Part shown: one piece after another, positions 45,766-54,260 of the stretch
Position numbering within the stretch: the stretch's first letter is position 1
How the letters are laid out: every line of letters starts with the position of its first letter
Assembly (NCBI RefSeq): GCF_018449475.1
Contig: NZ_JAHCQH010000015.1
Span: forward strand, 310,001-374,000
Length of the DNA: 64,000 nt
Reading direction: 5' to 3'
From: Ancylobacter radicis
GTDB taxonomy: Bacteria > Pseudomonadota > Alphaproteobacteria > Rhizobiales > Xanthobacteraceae
Notes under the pieces: model-generated
Database searches by the model: none
What the model saw: the letters and a program-made list of their open reading frames with translations, nothing else
Told to the model about the DNA's origin: nothing
Translations under genes and position numbers: made by a program

Positions 45766-45800
45766 GTCATCCCGGATGGCGCGGGGCCATCCGGGATGAC
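45766..45800. repeat. Short palindrome, GTCATCCCGG type
   Basis: A 35-bp inverted repeat, GTCATCCCGGATGGC...GCCATCCGGGATGAC. It lies in the 91-bp gap between the binding-protein gene and the first permease, where a stable hairpin could set different expression levels. Confidence 0.75.
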
Positions 45801-45812
45801 GTTACATCAGGC

Positions 45813-46628
45813 TCAGCGATAGACGCCGGGCACGGTCAGGTCGGGGGCCGAGCCGAGGCCGATCCACTTGTCGTAGAGCGCCTTGTAGCGGCCGGTGCGG
45901 ACCTGCTGGTTGATGAACAGGTTGAGGTAGTTGATCAGGCCCTGCTCCTGGCGCAGCGCGATCAGCGCCACATAGTCGATGTCATAGGGCGCGTCGCCGC
46001 CCATCATCAGGCCCTTATACTTGCCTTCCTTGACGATGGCGGCGGCCACGGTCGAGGTGACGACGGTCGCCTCGATCTGGCCCTGCGCCAGCGCCAGGAA
46101 CACGTCGGCCTGGGTCTGGTAGCCGCGGAAGGTGGTGCCGGCGCCCCACGCCTTCACGTCCTTCTCCAGCGCGATGGCCTCGAAGGTGCCGGAGACCGAG
46201 CCGGTCTTCTTGCCCTTGAGGTCGGCGTAATCCTTGATGCCGATCCCGTCCTTGGTCAGCACCACCATCTTGAAGGCGAAATAGGGGATGGTGAAGCCGG
46301 CGGTCTTGGCCCGCTCCAGCGTGTCGGAGGTCGAGGCTACGCCGACATCGACGCGGCCGGAGACCAGCGCGGGAATGCGGTCGGGGAACGGGGTCTCGAC
46401 GATCTCCGCCTTCACGCCCAGCGCCTTGGCGAGGTCGTTGCAGTAGTCGACGTCGAAGCCGATCGGGTTGTTGCTGGCATCGCGCGATCCCATGGGCGGG
46501 AAGTCGAGCACGACGGCGCAGCGCAGCGTGCCGGAAGCGATGATGTCGTCGAGCTTGTCCGCCTGAGCGGGCAGCGCGCAAGCGAGCGTGAGTACCGCGG
46601 CGGCGAGTGCGCCGAATGCCTTGGCCAT
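45813..46628 (-). CDS. Amino-acid ABC transporter solute-binding protein
   Basis: A 271-aa family-3 binding protein with a Sec signal (MAKAFGALAAAVLTLACALP, cleavage near AQA-DK). Ligand-domain pieces include GTLRCAVVLDFPPMGSRD and FPDRIPALVSGRVDVGVAST. The Arg expected to hold the substrate carboxylate and the Asp near DVGVAST are present in context. First gene of the transporter; ATG 46628 is chosen because it begins the signal peptide. Substrate inferred to be hydroxyproline or proline. Confidence 0.9.
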   Translation of the reverse strand: MAKAFGALAAAVLTLACALPAQADKLDDIIASGTLRCAVVLDFPPMGSRDASNNPIGFDVDYCNDLAKALGVKAEIVETPFPDRIPALVSGRVDVGVASTSDTLERAKTAGFTIPYFAFKMVVLTKDGIGIKDYADLKGKKTGSVSGTFEAIALEKDVKAWGAGTTFRGYQTQADVFLALAQGQIEATVVTSTVAAAIVKEGKYKGLMMGGDAPYDIDYVALIALRQEQGLINYLNLFINQQVRTGRYKALYDKWIGLGSAPDLTVPGVYR

Positions 46629-46756
46629 GACGGCTCTCCTCTGAGGACGTTGTTCCTGATTCTGGGCCGTCGCCTGGCGGGCCGGAGCGGGCTCGATCGC
46701 GGGGATCGGGCGGGCTTCGGTACGCACCATCCGGCGGCGAAGGGAGCTTCCAATTT

Positions 46757-46766
46757 TTGGATCCAA
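46757..46766. promoter_or_regulatory. Palindrome TTGGATCCAA, candidate GntR operator
   Basis: A perfect 10-bp palindrome in the AT-richer divergent region between the binding-protein gene and the FCD regulator. A second small repeat, CAGC-ATAC-GCTG, lies at 46785-46796. FCD regulators commonly bind short palindromes of the TTGxxxxCAA shape. Confidence 0.5.
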
Positions 46767-46942
46767 GTTGCAATATCCTTTTTACAGCATACGCTGCGAT
46801 TTTATTGGGCACGGCTCAAGCCTGCGCAGCGGTGCCGCTCTGGCTTCCGGGGCCCTGAAATTGCAGTGTCGGGAAAAATACCGACCGCCGAATCGCGCGG
46901 TCGAACCGCAGCACGGACGCGGCGCGCGCCGGAGGAGAGCAG

Positions 46943-47635
46943 GTGAAGGTCAAGGCTACCGATATCGCCCAGATGGCATCGGCCTCGGACGTGATCTTCG
47001 AGGCGCTGCGCGAGGCCATCGCCAAGGGCGACATCACCGAGGGCCAGACGCTGCGCCAGGACCACATCGCGCGCATGTTCAATGTGAGCCGCATCCCGGT
47101 GCGCGAGGCGCTGACCCGGCTGGAGGAACAGGGCCTGGTCTCCACCCAGCGTTATCGCGGCGCCGTGGTCGCCACCCTCTCGATCGACGAGGTGCGCGAG
47201 ATCTTCGAGTTCCGCGCCCTGCTGGAGCCGGAAATCCTGCGCTATTCGGTCGAGCGCATCTCTGCCGAGGGGCTGGAGACCGCCAAGCGTTACGCCCAGG
47301 CCTTCTCCACCGAGCCGGATTCCTCGCATTGGGGCGAGCTCAACCGGCAGTTCCACTACACGCTCTACGAGGCCGCCGGCCGGCCCTATTACCTCCAGAC
47401 CATCCGCACCGCGCTCGACCGGGTGGACCGCTATCTGCGCGCCCAGCTCGTGCTGACCGACGGCATGGCCCGCGCCCGGCGCGAGCATGAGGGCATTCTC
47501 GACGCCTGCATCGCCCGCGACGCCGACACCGCCGCGCGGCTCACCCGCGAGCATATTCTGGGTGCCTGCGCCTCGCTGGTCAGCTTCCTGGAGCGCACCC
47601 GCGCGGAGGAGACGCGCGGCGGCGGCGACACATGA
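46943..47635 (+). CDS. GntR-family regulator, FCD type, of the hydroxyproline cluster
   Basis: A 230-aa regulator with winged helix (residues ~12-75; FNVSRIPVREALTRLEEQGL) and FCD domain (WGELNRQFHYTLYEAA, HEGILDACIARD). A strong GGAGGAG site lies 5 nt before the GTG start. It is divergent from the transporter-catabolic series and so probably the HypR-like repressor released by hydroxyproline or its product. It has the same domain layout as the regulator at 33861 but clearly different sequence. Confidence 0.88.
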   Translation: MKVKATDIAQMASASDVIFEALREAIAKGDITEGQTLRQDHIARMFNVSRIPVREALTRLEEQGLVSTQRYRGAVVATLSIDEVREIFEFRALLEPEILRYSVERISAEGLETAKRYAQAFSTEPDSSHWGELNRQFHYTLYEAAGRPYYLQTIRTALDRVDRYLRAQLVLTDGMARARREHEGILDACIARDADTAARLTREHILGACASLVSFLERTRAEETRGGGDT

Positions 47636-47733
47636 GCGGCTGAACAGCGGAAAAATCACCGCGGGCGGAGGAACGCGAGGCAGGGGGGCGCCGTTGACGG
47701 TTACCTTTCACTTCAGAAGAGTACCGCCCCCGC

Positions 47734-49797
47734 ATGCGCACGGTCCTCCCCGGCTCCGCCTTCCCGCTTGGCGTCACGGTTGACAGCACGGGCACCAATT
47801 TCGCCCTGTTCTCCGACAACGCGACCGGCGTCACGCTCTGCCTGTTCGATCGCTATGGCGAGACCGAGGTGGAGCGCATCGATCTGCACGAATGCACCAA
47901 CGGCGTCTGGCACTGCCATCTGCCGGGGGTCGGGCGCGGCCAGGTCTATGGCTGGCGCGTGCACGGCCCCTGGGCGCCGGAAGCCGGCCACCGCTTCAAT
48001 GCCAACAAGCTGCTGCTCGACCCCTATGCCCGGATGCTGGTTGGCAACATCACATGGGACGACGCGCTCTATGGCTACACGATCGGCGCGGGCGATGACG
48101 CCGATCTCGTGATGGACGCGCGCGACAGCGCCCCCTTCATGCCGAAGGCCCGCGTGGTCGCCGGCACGCCGATGGCCTCCACCGGTCATCCCCGCGTCAA
48201 CTGGGCCAAGACCGTCATCTATGAGGGCCATGTGCGCGGCCTCACCATGCGCCACCCGCTGATCCCGGAGACGATCCGCGGCAGCTTCACCGCGCTCGGC
48301 CAGCCGGAATTCGTCGACTACATCGCAAAACTCGGCGTCACCGCACTGGAACTGCTGCCGGTCCACGCCTTCGCGCAGGACCGCCACCTCGTCGATGCCG
48401 GCCTCTCCAATTACTGGGGCTACAACACGATGAACTTCTTCGCCCCCGAGCCGCGCTATCTCGGCGAGGACGGGCTGGAAGCCATTGGCGAGGCGGTCGA
48501 CCGGCTGCACCAGGCCGGCATCGAGATCATCCTCGACGTGGTCTACAACCATAGCTGCGAGGGCAATCATCTCGGGCCGATGCTCTCCTTCAAGGGCATC
48601 GACAACGCCTCCTACTACCGGACCCTGCCCGGCAATCCCCGCTACTATGACGACATGACCGGCTGCGGCAATTCGCTGAACACCGATCATCCGCGCGTGC
48701 TGCAAATGGTGATGGACTCACTGCGCATGTGGGCCGGCACCTACGGCATTGACGGCTTCCGCTTCGATCTCGCCACCACGCTGGGCCGGCGCCCCGACGG
48801 CTTCGACCCCGGCCATGCCTTCTTCAACGCCATTCTTCAGGACCCGACGCTGGGCGGGCTCAAGCTGATCGCCGAGCCGTGGGACATCGGCCCCGGCGGC
48901 TACCAGCTTGGCGCCTTCCCGCCCGGCTTCTCCGAGTGGAACGGCGATTACCGCGACAAGGTGCGCGAGTTCTGGGGCGGCTCGGAAGGGCTGATCGGCG
49001 CCTTCGCCACGCGCTTCGCCGCCTCGCAGGACATTTTCTCGGAAGGCCGCCGCCGGCCCTGGTCGAGCGTGAACTTCATCACCGCCCATGACGGTTTCAC
49101 CCTGCACGACCTCGTCACCTATAACGACAAGCACAATGAGGCCAATGGCGAGGGCAATCGCGACGGCCACGACGACAATAAGAGCTGGAATTGCGGCGTC
49201 GAGGGCGAGACCGACGATCCCGCGATCAACGCGCTGCGCCGCCGCCAGAAGCGCAACCTGATGGCGACGCTGTTCCTCTCCCAGGGCGTGCCGATGCTGC
49301 TGGCGGGCGACGAGCGGTCGAATTCGCAGGGCGGCAACAACAACGCCTATTGCCAGGACAACGAGATCGGCTGGGTCGACTGGTCGAATGACGACCCGGA
49401 ACTGCCGGCCTTCGTCGCCCGCCTCGCCGATCTGCGCAAGCGTCACTCCTCGCTGTCGCGCCCGGAATTCCTCACCGGCGCCCGCAACGAGATGGGCCAG
49501 CCCGATGTCGCCTGGTTCAACACCGCTGGCGAGCGGATGCGCGAGGAGGACTGGGCCAACCCGCACTCCAAATGCATCACCGTGCGCCTCGCTCCGGTGA
49601 CGCCGAACGAGCCCTCGCTCGCCATCATGCTCAATTCCTCGCATGTCGATGTAGATATCGTCGCCCCGCCGGTGCAGTCCGGCGGCTGGGAGGCGATCCT
49701 CGCCACCGGGGACGACCTCGAAGGCGCCCGGCTCGGCGGCGGGCAGAGCTTCACCCTGCCGGCGCGCACCCTCCTGGTCTGGGAATGGCGCGAATGA
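47734..49797 (+). CDS. glgX: Glycogen debranching enzyme
   Basis: A 687-aa GH13 isoamylase-type enzyme. N-terminal carbohydrate-binding fold (PLGVTVDSTGTNFALFS), then a TIM barrel with nucleophile Asp in DGFRFDLATTLGR, acid Glu in LIAEPWDIG and the third Asp in FITAHDGFTLHD; LDVVYNHSCEGN is also typical. It releases linear malto-oligosaccharides from glycogen for the next two enzymes. It overlaps treZ by 4 nt, so glgX-treZ-treY are coupled. Confidence 0.93.
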   Translation: MRTVLPGSAFPLGVTVDSTGTNFALFSDNATGVTLCLFDRYGETEVERIDLHECTNGVWHCHLPGVGRGQVYGWRVHGPWAPEAGHRFNANKLLLDPYARMLVGNITWDDALYGYTIGAGDDADLVMDARDSAPFMPKARVVAGTPMASTGHPRVNWAKTVIYEGHVRGLTMRHPLIPETIRGSFTALGQPEFVDYIAKLGVTALELLPVHAFAQDRHLVDAGLSNYWGYNTMNFFAPEPRYLGEDGLEAIGEAVDRLHQAGIEIILDVVYNHSCEGNHLGPMLSFKGIDNASYYRTLPGNPRYYDDMTGCGNSLNTDHPRVLQMVMDSLRMWAGTYGIDGFRFDLATTLGRRPDGFDPGHAFFNAILQDPTLGGLKLIAEPWDIGPGGYQLGAFPPGFSEWNGDYRDKVREFWGGSEGLIGAFATRFAASQDIFSEGRRRPWSSVNFITAHDGFTLHDLVTYNDKHNEANGEGNRDGHDDNKSWNCGVEGETDDPAINALRRRQKRNLMATLFLSQGVPMLLAGDERSNSQGGNNNAYCQDNEIGWVDWSNDDPELPAFVARLADLRKRHSSLSRPEFLTGARNEMGQPDVAWFNTAGERMREEDWANPHSKCITVRLAPVTPNEPSLAIMLNSSHVDVDIVAPPVQSGGWEAILATGDDLEGARLGGGQSFTLPARTLLVWEWRE

Positions 49798-51554
49798 GCG
49801 ATAACCCCCGCCGCTTCGGACCGGAACTCACCGCTTCCGGTGCCCGCTTCCGCCTGTTCGCGCCGGATGTGCCGGCCGTCGAGCTGGAGATCGAGGGACG
49901 CGTGCCGGTTCCCCTGACCCGCACCGAGGACGGGTTCTTTGCCGGCGAAGTAGACGGCCTCGCCCCCGGCGCGCGCTATCGCTTCAAGGTCGGGGACCAG
50001 CCCGTCCCAGACCCGGCGTCGCGCATGCAGGCGGAGGACGCCGATGGCTGGAGCGTGCTGGTCGCCCCGCCCGACGCGCTGCCCCGCGCCTGGTCGCGGC
50101 CGTGGCATGAGGCGGTAATCGCCGAGGTGCATGTCGGCACAGCGACGCCCGACGGAACCTTTCTCGGCCTGATCGAGCGGCTCGATCATTACCGCGACGC
50201 CGGCTTCACCGTGATCGAGCTGATGCCGGTCAACGAGTTTCCCGGCCGGCGCAACTGGGGCTATGACGGCGTGCTGCTCTACGCGCCCGACCGCGCCTAT
50301 GGCACGCCGGAGGAGCTGCGCGCGCTGATCGACGCCGCCCATGCGCGCGGCCTCGGGGTGATGCTGGACGTCGTCTACAACCATTTCGGGCCGAGCGGGA
50401 ATTACCTGCCGCTCTACGCCAAAAGCTTCTTCCGGCAGGACATCTCCACCCCCTGGGGCCCGGCGATCGATCTGGAAAACCCGCTGGTGCGGGCCTTCTT
50501 CACGGAGAATGCCGCCTATTGGCTCAGCGATTTCGGTTTTGACGGGCTGCGCTTCGACGCGGTCCATGCGCTCGCCACCGACGGCGCGGAGACCTTCCTG
50601 CGCGAACTCGCCGGCGCCTGCCGCGCGGTGCGCCCCGATGCCTTCCTCGTGCTGGAGAACCACGACAACATTGCCGAATGGCTGACGCGGGACGATAGGC
50701 TCTACACCGCGCAGTGGAACGATGACTGGCACCACGCGCTGCATGTGCTCGGCTCGGGCGAGACCACCGGCTATTACGCGCCCTATGCGACGGACGCGAC
50801 CGAGGCCGCCGCCCGCGCGCTCGGGCAGGGCTTCGTCTATCAGGGCGACCCGTACCCGTACGCGGACGGTCCTCCGCGCGGCACGCCCTCCGATCACCTG
50901 CCGCCCGACGCTTTCGTCAGCTTCGTGCAGAACCACGACCATATCGGCAACCGCCCGCTGGGCGACCGGCTCGCCGGCACGCTGGCGGCCGAACGCCTCG
51001 CCGTGCTGCGTTTCGTGCTGATGCTGTCGCCGGAAATCCCCCTGCTGTTCCAGGGCGAGGAAGCCCTTCTGCCGACGCCCTTCCCCTTCTTCTGCGATTT
51101 CGAGGGCGAGCTGGCGGATGCGGTGCGCAATGGCCGCAAAGCCGAGTTCGGTGATTTCTTCAGCGCCCACGGGGAAGCGGAATTCCCCGATCCGCTGGCG
51201 GAGAGCACCTTCCGTTCCGCGATCATCACCGACGCGGCGCTGGCGAGCGAGGACGCGCAGGAGGCCCTCGCCGCCTTTGCTGAGTTGGCGGAGACCCGCC
51301 GCCGTCTCGTCTGGCCGATTGCCGGCACCCGCTACGAGGGTTCCCAGGTGAAGCGCAGCGGCGACGCCCTGCTCGCCCACTGGCGCTATGAGGCGGGCGA
51401 ACTGGTGCTGGCGCTCAACCTTCAGGACAGCCGCAGCACCATCCACGCCCCCTCAGAGACGCCGGATGCCCGCGTCGGCTCCATGGCCCAGCCCGCCCCC
51501 GGCCGGCTCGCGCTCGGCCCCGTCGCCGCCGCCTTCTGGAGCTTGCCCGCCTGA
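49794..51554 (+). CDS. treZ: Malto-oligosyltrehalose trehalohydrolase
   Basis: A 586-aa GH13 enzyme that cleaves trehalose from maltooligosyltrehalose. Features: MPVNEFPGRRNWGYDGVLLY, LDVVYNHFGPSGNYL, nucleophile Asp in GLRFDAVHA, Glu in LVLENHDN, and FVQNHDHIGNRPLG. Length is normal. ATGA overlap with glgX upstream and a one-base overlap with treY downstream show a single operon. Confidence 0.94.
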   Translation: MSDNPRRFGPELTASGARFRLFAPDVPAVELEIEGRVPVPLTRTEDGFFAGEVDGLAPGARYRFKVGDQPVPDPASRMQAEDADGWSVLVAPPDALPRAWSRPWHEAVIAEVHVGTATPDGTFLGLIERLDHYRDAGFTVIELMPVNEFPGRRNWGYDGVLLYAPDRAYGTPEELRALIDAAHARGLGVMLDVVYNHFGPSGNYLPLYAKSFFRQDISTPWGPAIDLENPLVRAFFTENAAYWLSDFGFDGLRFDAVHALATDGAETFLRELAGACRAVRPDAFLVLENHDNIAEWLTRDDRLYTAQWNDDWHHALHVLGSGETTGYYAPYATDATEAAARALGQGFVYQGDPYPYADGPPRGTPSDHLPPDAFVSFVQNHDHIGNRPLGDRLAGTLAAERLAVLRFVLMLSPEIPLLFQGEEALLPTPFPFFCDFEGELADAVRNGRKAEFGDFFSAHGEAEFPDPLAESTFRSAIITDAALASEDAQEALAAFAELAETRRRLVWPIAGTRYEGSQVKRSGDALLAHWRYEAGELVLALNLQDSRSTIHAPSETPDARVGSMAQPAPGRLALGPVAAAFWSLPA

Positions 51555-54133
51555 TGACGATGATACGCGCCCCTTGGCCCGCCCTCACCGCCACCTACCG
51601 GCTTCAGTTCCACCGCGACTTTCCGTTCAGCAAGGCCGAGGCGCTGGTGCCCTATCTCGCCCGGCTGGGCGTGAGCCATCTCTATGCCTCGCCCATTACG
51701 ATGGCGGTGCCGGGCTCGACCCATGGCTATGACGTTGCCGGCCCAACCAAGGTAAACCCGGAACTCGGCGGCGAGGAGGGGCTGCTCGCCCTCTGCGCGG
51801 CGCTGGAGCGGCACGGCATGGGGCTGATCCTCGACATCGTGCCGAACCACATGGCGGCCTCCAGCCATAACCCGTTCTGGCTCGACATGCTGGAAGGCGG
51901 CCCCGACAGCCCCGCCGCCCGCATCTTCGATGTCGCGTGGGACAAGGGCCGGCTGGTGCTGCCGGTGCTCGGCGATCCCTTGCAGGCGACCATCGAGGCC
52001 GGGCAGATCACCCTCGCCATCAACGAGGCCCGCGGCGGCATCGACGCGGTGGTCTATGGCGAGCAGCGTTTCCCGCTCCGGCGCGAGAGCGTCGCCGAAC
52101 TGGTCGGCCGTCTCCCCGCCGCCGTCCACATCGCGGCCGCGGCGGCGGCGCGCGACAGATCGGACTCATCGGCCTCATCGTCCACCTCACTGCACGCATC
52201 GTCCGGTCCGCGCACCGGCCTTTCCGACCTCGATCCGGTGAGCCGCGTGGCGCTGGAAACGGTGCTGGCGGAGGCAGATATTACCTCCCTGCTCGAGGCC
52301 CAGCACTGGCGCCTCGCCTGGTGGCGCACGGCGGCGCATGACCTCAATTATCGCCGCTTCTTCAACATCACCGATCTCGCCGGGGTGCGGGTGGAAGACC
52401 CCGATGTGTTCGAGCTGGTGCATCGCCTGCCGCTCGATCTCATCCGCCGCGGCCTCGTCCATGGCCTGCGCATCGACCATATTGACGGCCTCGTCGACCC
52501 CGCAACCTATTGCGAACGCTTACGAAGCGCCGTTGGCGCTGATGTGCCGATCTTCATCGAGAAGATCCTGGAGCCGGGCGAGAGCCTGCGCGACTGGCCG
52601 ATCGACGGCACCACCGGCTATGAGCGGTTGAACGACATTAATGGCCTGTTCGTCGCCTCCAAAGGCTATGCCGCCTTCGAGGAGGCGCTGCGCGAGCGGC
52701 ATCTAATTACCGGCACCGCCACGTCCCGCCTCGCCAGCGCCAAGAAGCAGGTACTGGAGGCGAGCCTTGCCACCGAGGTGGACACGCTGACGGCGCTCGC
52801 CCGCGACGGGCTCGACGACGCGATGAAGGCCGGCGACCTCACGGAGACGGCGATCAGGCAGGGCGTGGTCGCCCTGCTGGTGCATTGCCCGGTCTACCGC
52901 TCCTACGCCACGGACGATTATTCGCCTGACGATTCAGCTATTTGGCAGAAAATCAGCGAGGCCGTCGCGGCGGCTGAAGACCCGCTGACCGCCGCCGCCG
53001 CGCAGCTTCTTCTGGCCCGCATGGCCGCACCGCAGAACGACAGCGACCGCGAATTTCGCGTCCGCTTCCAGCAGCTGGGCGGTCCGGCCATGGCCAAGGG
53101 GTATGAAGATACCGAACTGTACCGCACGCCGATCCTGCTCTCCGTCAACGAGGTCGGCTCCAGCCTCGACCACCCCACCCGCACGCCCGCCGAGCTGCAT
53201 GCCGTCTTCGCTGCCCGCGCCACGGAAAAACGCTGCGACCTCAACCCCTTGGCGACCCACGACACCAAGCGCGGCCCCGACACCCGCGCCCGGCTCGACG
53301 CGCTGAGCCAGCGCCCGGCCTTGTGGCTGGAGTTCCTGAGCGAAAACGAGGCCGACCTCGCCGCTTTGGCGCAGGCCGCGGATGGCCGGCTGATGCCCGA
53401 CGCCATCGACCAAATCCTTGTTCTGCAAACGCTTTTGTCGGCGTGGCCGATCTCGCCGGAGCGCATGGACGGCTACCTCACCAAGGCGCTGCGCGAGGCC
53501 AAGCGGCACTCCAACTGGGAAACGCCCGACGAGGCCTATGAGGCGGCCTGCAAGGCGTTCAGCGCCGCTATATTGAGCGAGCCGGCGGGCGCCCCGATCC
53601 GTGACGGGCTGGAGACCCTCGTCGAGCAGCTTACGCCAGCGACGCGGATCATCGGTCTCGCTCAGGTGGTACTCCAGCACGCCCTGCCGGGCACGCCCGA
53701 TATCTATCAGGGCACGGAGTTCCGCGACTTCTCGCTGGTCGACCCCGACAACCGCCGTCCGGTCGACTGGGGGCGCCGGAAAGCGGTGCTGGACGCCGGC
53801 ACCGCCGCCGACCCGGACGCGGAAAAACTCCTGCTGACGCAACAGCTTCTCCAGCTCCGCCGGAGCAATGCCGCGCTCACGCGGGGCGATTATCGCCCGC
53901 TCGATCTGCCTGCCGGAGAGTGGGGCTGGCTTGGCTTCGAGCGCCACGATGGCGACCGCGCCGTCCGTATCATCATACCCACGCGTGTGCTGGAAACGGC
54001 GAGCGAGCACATCACCCTCCCCGCTCCCATGGAGGCCGGCTGGCGGACGCTGGACGGCGCCTCGCTCGCCGCCGGATCCGGCGAAATGACGCTGCCCGCC
54101 GCCTATCCATTTGCCATTCTTCACAAAAGCTGA
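51554..54133 (+). CDS. treY: Maltooligosyltrehalose synthase
   Basis: An 859-aa GH13 transglucosylase that turns the reducing end of a malto-oligosaccharide into a trehalose unit. Start TYRLQFHRDFPFSKAEALV, then HGYDVAGPTKVNPELGGEEG, nucleophile region GLRIDHIDGLVDP, Glu in IFIEKILEPGE and THDTKRGPDTRARLDAL. A Ser-rich stretch (about residues 200-222, RSDSSASSSTSLHASS) is encoded by a copy of the 38-bp repeat and looks like an insertion in a surface region, without breaking the frame. Confidence 0.93.
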   Translation: MTMIRAPWPALTATYRLQFHRDFPFSKAEALVPYLARLGVSHLYASPITMAVPGSTHGYDVAGPTKVNPELGGEEGLLALCAALERHGMGLILDIVPNHMAASSHNPFWLDMLEGGPDSPAARIFDVAWDKGRLVLPVLGDPLQATIEAGQITLAINEARGGIDAVVYGEQRFPLRRESVAELVGRLPAAVHIAAAAAARDRSDSSASSSTSLHASSGPRTGLSDLDPVSRVALETVLAEADITSLLEAQHWRLAWWRTAAHDLNYRRFFNITDLAGVRVEDPDVFELVHRLPLDLIRRGLVHGLRIDHIDGLVDPATYCERLRSAVGADVPIFIEKILEPGESLRDWPIDGTTGYERLNDINGLFVASKGYAAFEEALRERHLITGTATSRLASAKKQVLEASLATEVDTLTALARDGLDDAMKAGDLTETAIRQGVVALLVHCPVYRSYATDDYSPDDSAIWQKISEAVAAAEDPLTAAAAQLLLARMAAPQNDSDREFRVRFQQLGGPAMAKGYEDTELYRTPILLSVNEVGSSLDHPTRTPAELHAVFAARATEKRCDLNPLATHDTKRGPDTRARLDALSQRPALWLEFLSENEADLAALAQAADGRLMPDAIDQILVLQTLLSAWPISPERMDGYLTKALREAKRHSNWETPDEAYEAACKAFSAAILSEPAGAPIRDGLETLVEQLTPATRIIGLAQVVLQHALPGTPDIYQGTEFRDFSLVDPDNRRPVDWGRRKAVLDAGTAADPDAEKLLLTQQLLQLRRSNAALTRGDYRPLDLPAGEWGWLGFERHDGDRAVRIIIPTRVLETASEHITLPAPMEAGWRTLDGASLAAGSGEMTLPAAYPFAILHKS
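52158..52195 (+). repeat. 38-bp dispersed repeat, copy B, inside treY
   Basis: Matches 5911-5948 at 33 of 38 positions, ungapped, same strand. Here it is translated as a Ser-rich segment of TreY; in another frame both copies would read IGLIGLIV-LTA. Some weaker similarity continues downstream of the aligned block. Confidence 0.7.
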
Positions 54134-54260
54134 GGCGACCCGGCGCGCCAAACGCTCCTGTCCGCGCAGAAAGCCCGGCTCGGATGGAACCGCCGGTGCT
54201 CTGGCGGCTTGTCGAGGTTGCACTGCACCACCGGTGCGGACCAGCAAGACGAGGAAGATG

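Noticed and set aside
43703..45799. 698-aa plus-strand open frame opposite the ABC transporter genes
   Set aside because: Shadow of three recognised genes; low-complexity His/Asp/Gln-rich composition.
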